Of a stretch of 64,000 nucleotides of DNA, positions 63,137 through 64,000 are shown piece after piece. Position numbers and translations under genes: made by a program. The stretch's first letter is position 1. The number at the start of each line of letters is the position of its first letter. The stretch comes from Paracoccus alkenifer (GTDB lineage: Bacteria; Pseudomonadota; Alphaproteobacteria; Rhodobacterales; Rhodobacteraceae), in the NCBI RefSeq assembly GCF_900108405.1, contig NZ_FNXG01000003.1, positions 193,501-257,500 on the forward strand, written 5' to 3'. The notes beneath the pieces were generated by a model. That model did no database searches. It worked only from the letters and a program-made list of their open reading frames with translations, and was not told the DNA's origin.

Positions 63137-64000
63137 TCAATGCGAGTCGGCCTGGGCGGCGGCGCCGGAGATTTCCTGCTCGTCCACAGGGGCGGCGCCG
63201 TTCAGGAACCAGTTCAGCGCCACCGCGGCGACCGCGGCCAGCAGGATGCCGGAATGGGTCAGCACCCGGGTCGATTGCGGCAGCCACTGGTCGAAGCTGC
63301 CGGCGACCATCGGGATCATCCCCATGCCCAGCGACACCGCCACCACGAACAGATTGTTGCGGTTGCCGGCGAAATCCACGCGCGACAGCACGCGAATGCC
63401 GGTCGCCGCGACCATGCCGAACATCACCAGCCCGGCCCCGCCCAGCACCACGGTGGGCAGTGCCTCGACCAGCGCGCCCATCTTGGGGATCAGCCCCAGC
63501 ACCACCATGATCGCGCCCCCCGCCACGCAGACATGGCGCGAACGCACCCCGGTCACGCCGACCAGCCCGACGTTCTGGCTGAACGAGGTATAGGGAAAGG
63601 TGTTGAAGATCCCGCCCAGCAGCGTGCCGACCCCGTCCACCCGCAGCCCGGCCGCCAGCCGCGGCTGGTCGATCTTCTGGTCCACCATGTCGCCCAGCGC
63701 CAGGAACATGCCGGTCGATTCGATCATCACCACGATCATCACCATGGTCATGGTCAGGATCATCACCGGGTCAAAGCTGGGCATCCCGAAATGGAACGGC
63801 CGGATCGGTGCGAACCACGCGGCGGCGGCGACCTTGTCGAAATGCATCAGCCCCAGCGATGCGGCCAGGACGCCGCCGACCACGATCCCCACCAGCACCG
63901 CGATATTGGACAAAAAGCCCCGTGCCATCCGCGCGATCAGCATGATCGTTGCCAGCACGATCCCTGCGATCACCATGTTCATCGGCGCCGCGTAAAGCGG
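63137..64000 (-). CDS. Nucleobase:cation symporter-2 family permease (uracil/xanthine type), partial
   Basis: The C-terminal 287 residues are in the window; the N-terminus lies beyond the right edge. NCS2 transporters import purines or pyrimidines with H+ or Na+. Seen: about eight membrane helices, MVMIVVMIESTGMFLALGDM (the conserved Glu/Ser-Thr helix), LGGIFNTFPYTSFSQNVGLV and GVRSRHVCVAGGAIMVVLGLIPKMGALVEALP (quoted in part), which match xanthine/uric-acid-type members better than UraA. Short soluble tail at the end. Convergent with the nitronate monooxygenase. Confidence 0.9.
   Translation of the reverse strand, partial: PLYAAPMNMVIAGIVLATIMLIARMARGFLSNIAVLVGIVVGGVLAASLGLMHFDKVAAAAWFAPIRPFHFGMPSFDPVMILTMTMVMIVVMIESTGMFLALGDMVDQKIDQPRLAAGLRVDGVGTLLGGIFNTFPYTSFSQNVGLVGVTGVRSRHVCVAGGAIMVVLGLIPKMGALVEALPTVVLGGAGLVMFGMVAATGIRVLSRVDFAGNRNNLFVVAVSLGMGMIPMVAGSFDQWLPQSTRVLTHSGILLAAVAAVALNWFLNGAAPVDEQEISGAAAQADSH

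Overview
The window is high-GC, densely packed chromosomal DNA of an alphaproteobacterium. The gene families and their order (an alphaproteobacterial flagellar export operon, a TTG-started tsaB overlapping nfu, kynureninase, a quinoprotein-relay metallohydrolase opposite a SoxYZ-like carrier) point to the Rhodobacteraceae, probably Paracoccus or a close relative. The genus is inferred from gene content; there is no rRNA here to test it.

Layout. 1-7.0 kb: a tightly coupled flagellar/motor operon (fliL, an unknown, a MotE-like protein, motA, an unknown, flhA, fliR, flhB, and one or two small coiled-coil ORFs), joined almost throughout by ATGA start/stop overlaps. 7.0-9.4 kb: leftward housekeeping genes rimI, tsaB, nfu and a universal stress protein. 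9.5-22 kb: core genes (truA, trkH, glyQ/glyS, tRNA-Gly) interleaved with envelope-polysaccharide genes: an undecaprenyl-P sugar transferase, a GT4 glycosyltransferase, a SAM methyltransferase, a PIG-L deacetylase, a GT90 glycosyltransferase and an FkbM methyltransferase wedged inside the glycyl-tRNA synthetase operon. The stretch at 13.9-15.8 kb and the FkbM gene look more AT-rich than their surroundings and may be acquired. 24.8-31.3 kb: kynureninase and a two-adaptor RND efflux operon. 31.5-38.6 kb: recQ-yggT, a thioesterase, a UMF1-type MFS transporter, mepA, a secreted phytase-like esterase, and a VUT/YhhQ-type transporter. 38.7-43 kb: a mini-ORF or small-RNA locus, thiolase, a lipoprotein transglycosylase, lolA and a UbiH-type hydroxylase. 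43-52.5 kb: amidase, aminotransferase, ftsK, a DUF2268 protein, rhomboid protease, L,D-transpeptidase, ribA and an orphan response regulator. 52.5-64 kb: a GIY-YIG protein, a glutathionyl-hydroquinone reductase, xth, a CnoX-type thioredoxin, a LON-domain protein, a Trm112-like protein, argC, DUF779, the quinoprotein-relay pair, an aldo/keto reductase, a nitronate monooxygenase and a nucleobase permease cut by the window edge.

The most striking non-genic signal is a family of at least 11 modular, palindrome-rich intergenic elements between 24.6 and 63.1 kb. Each has a GGGGGC...GCCCCC hairpin, usually a second short palindrome whose sequence changes between copies while pairing is kept, a GGTATTT or GGATATTT core, and one of four tails. 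Two copies form a perfect 110-bp inverted repeat around the nitronate monooxygenase gene. A second candidate is a mini-ORF at 38.7 kb whose leader pairs with 17 nt of the 16S rRNA 3' end. No IS element, prophage, CRISPR array or rRNA operon was seen.
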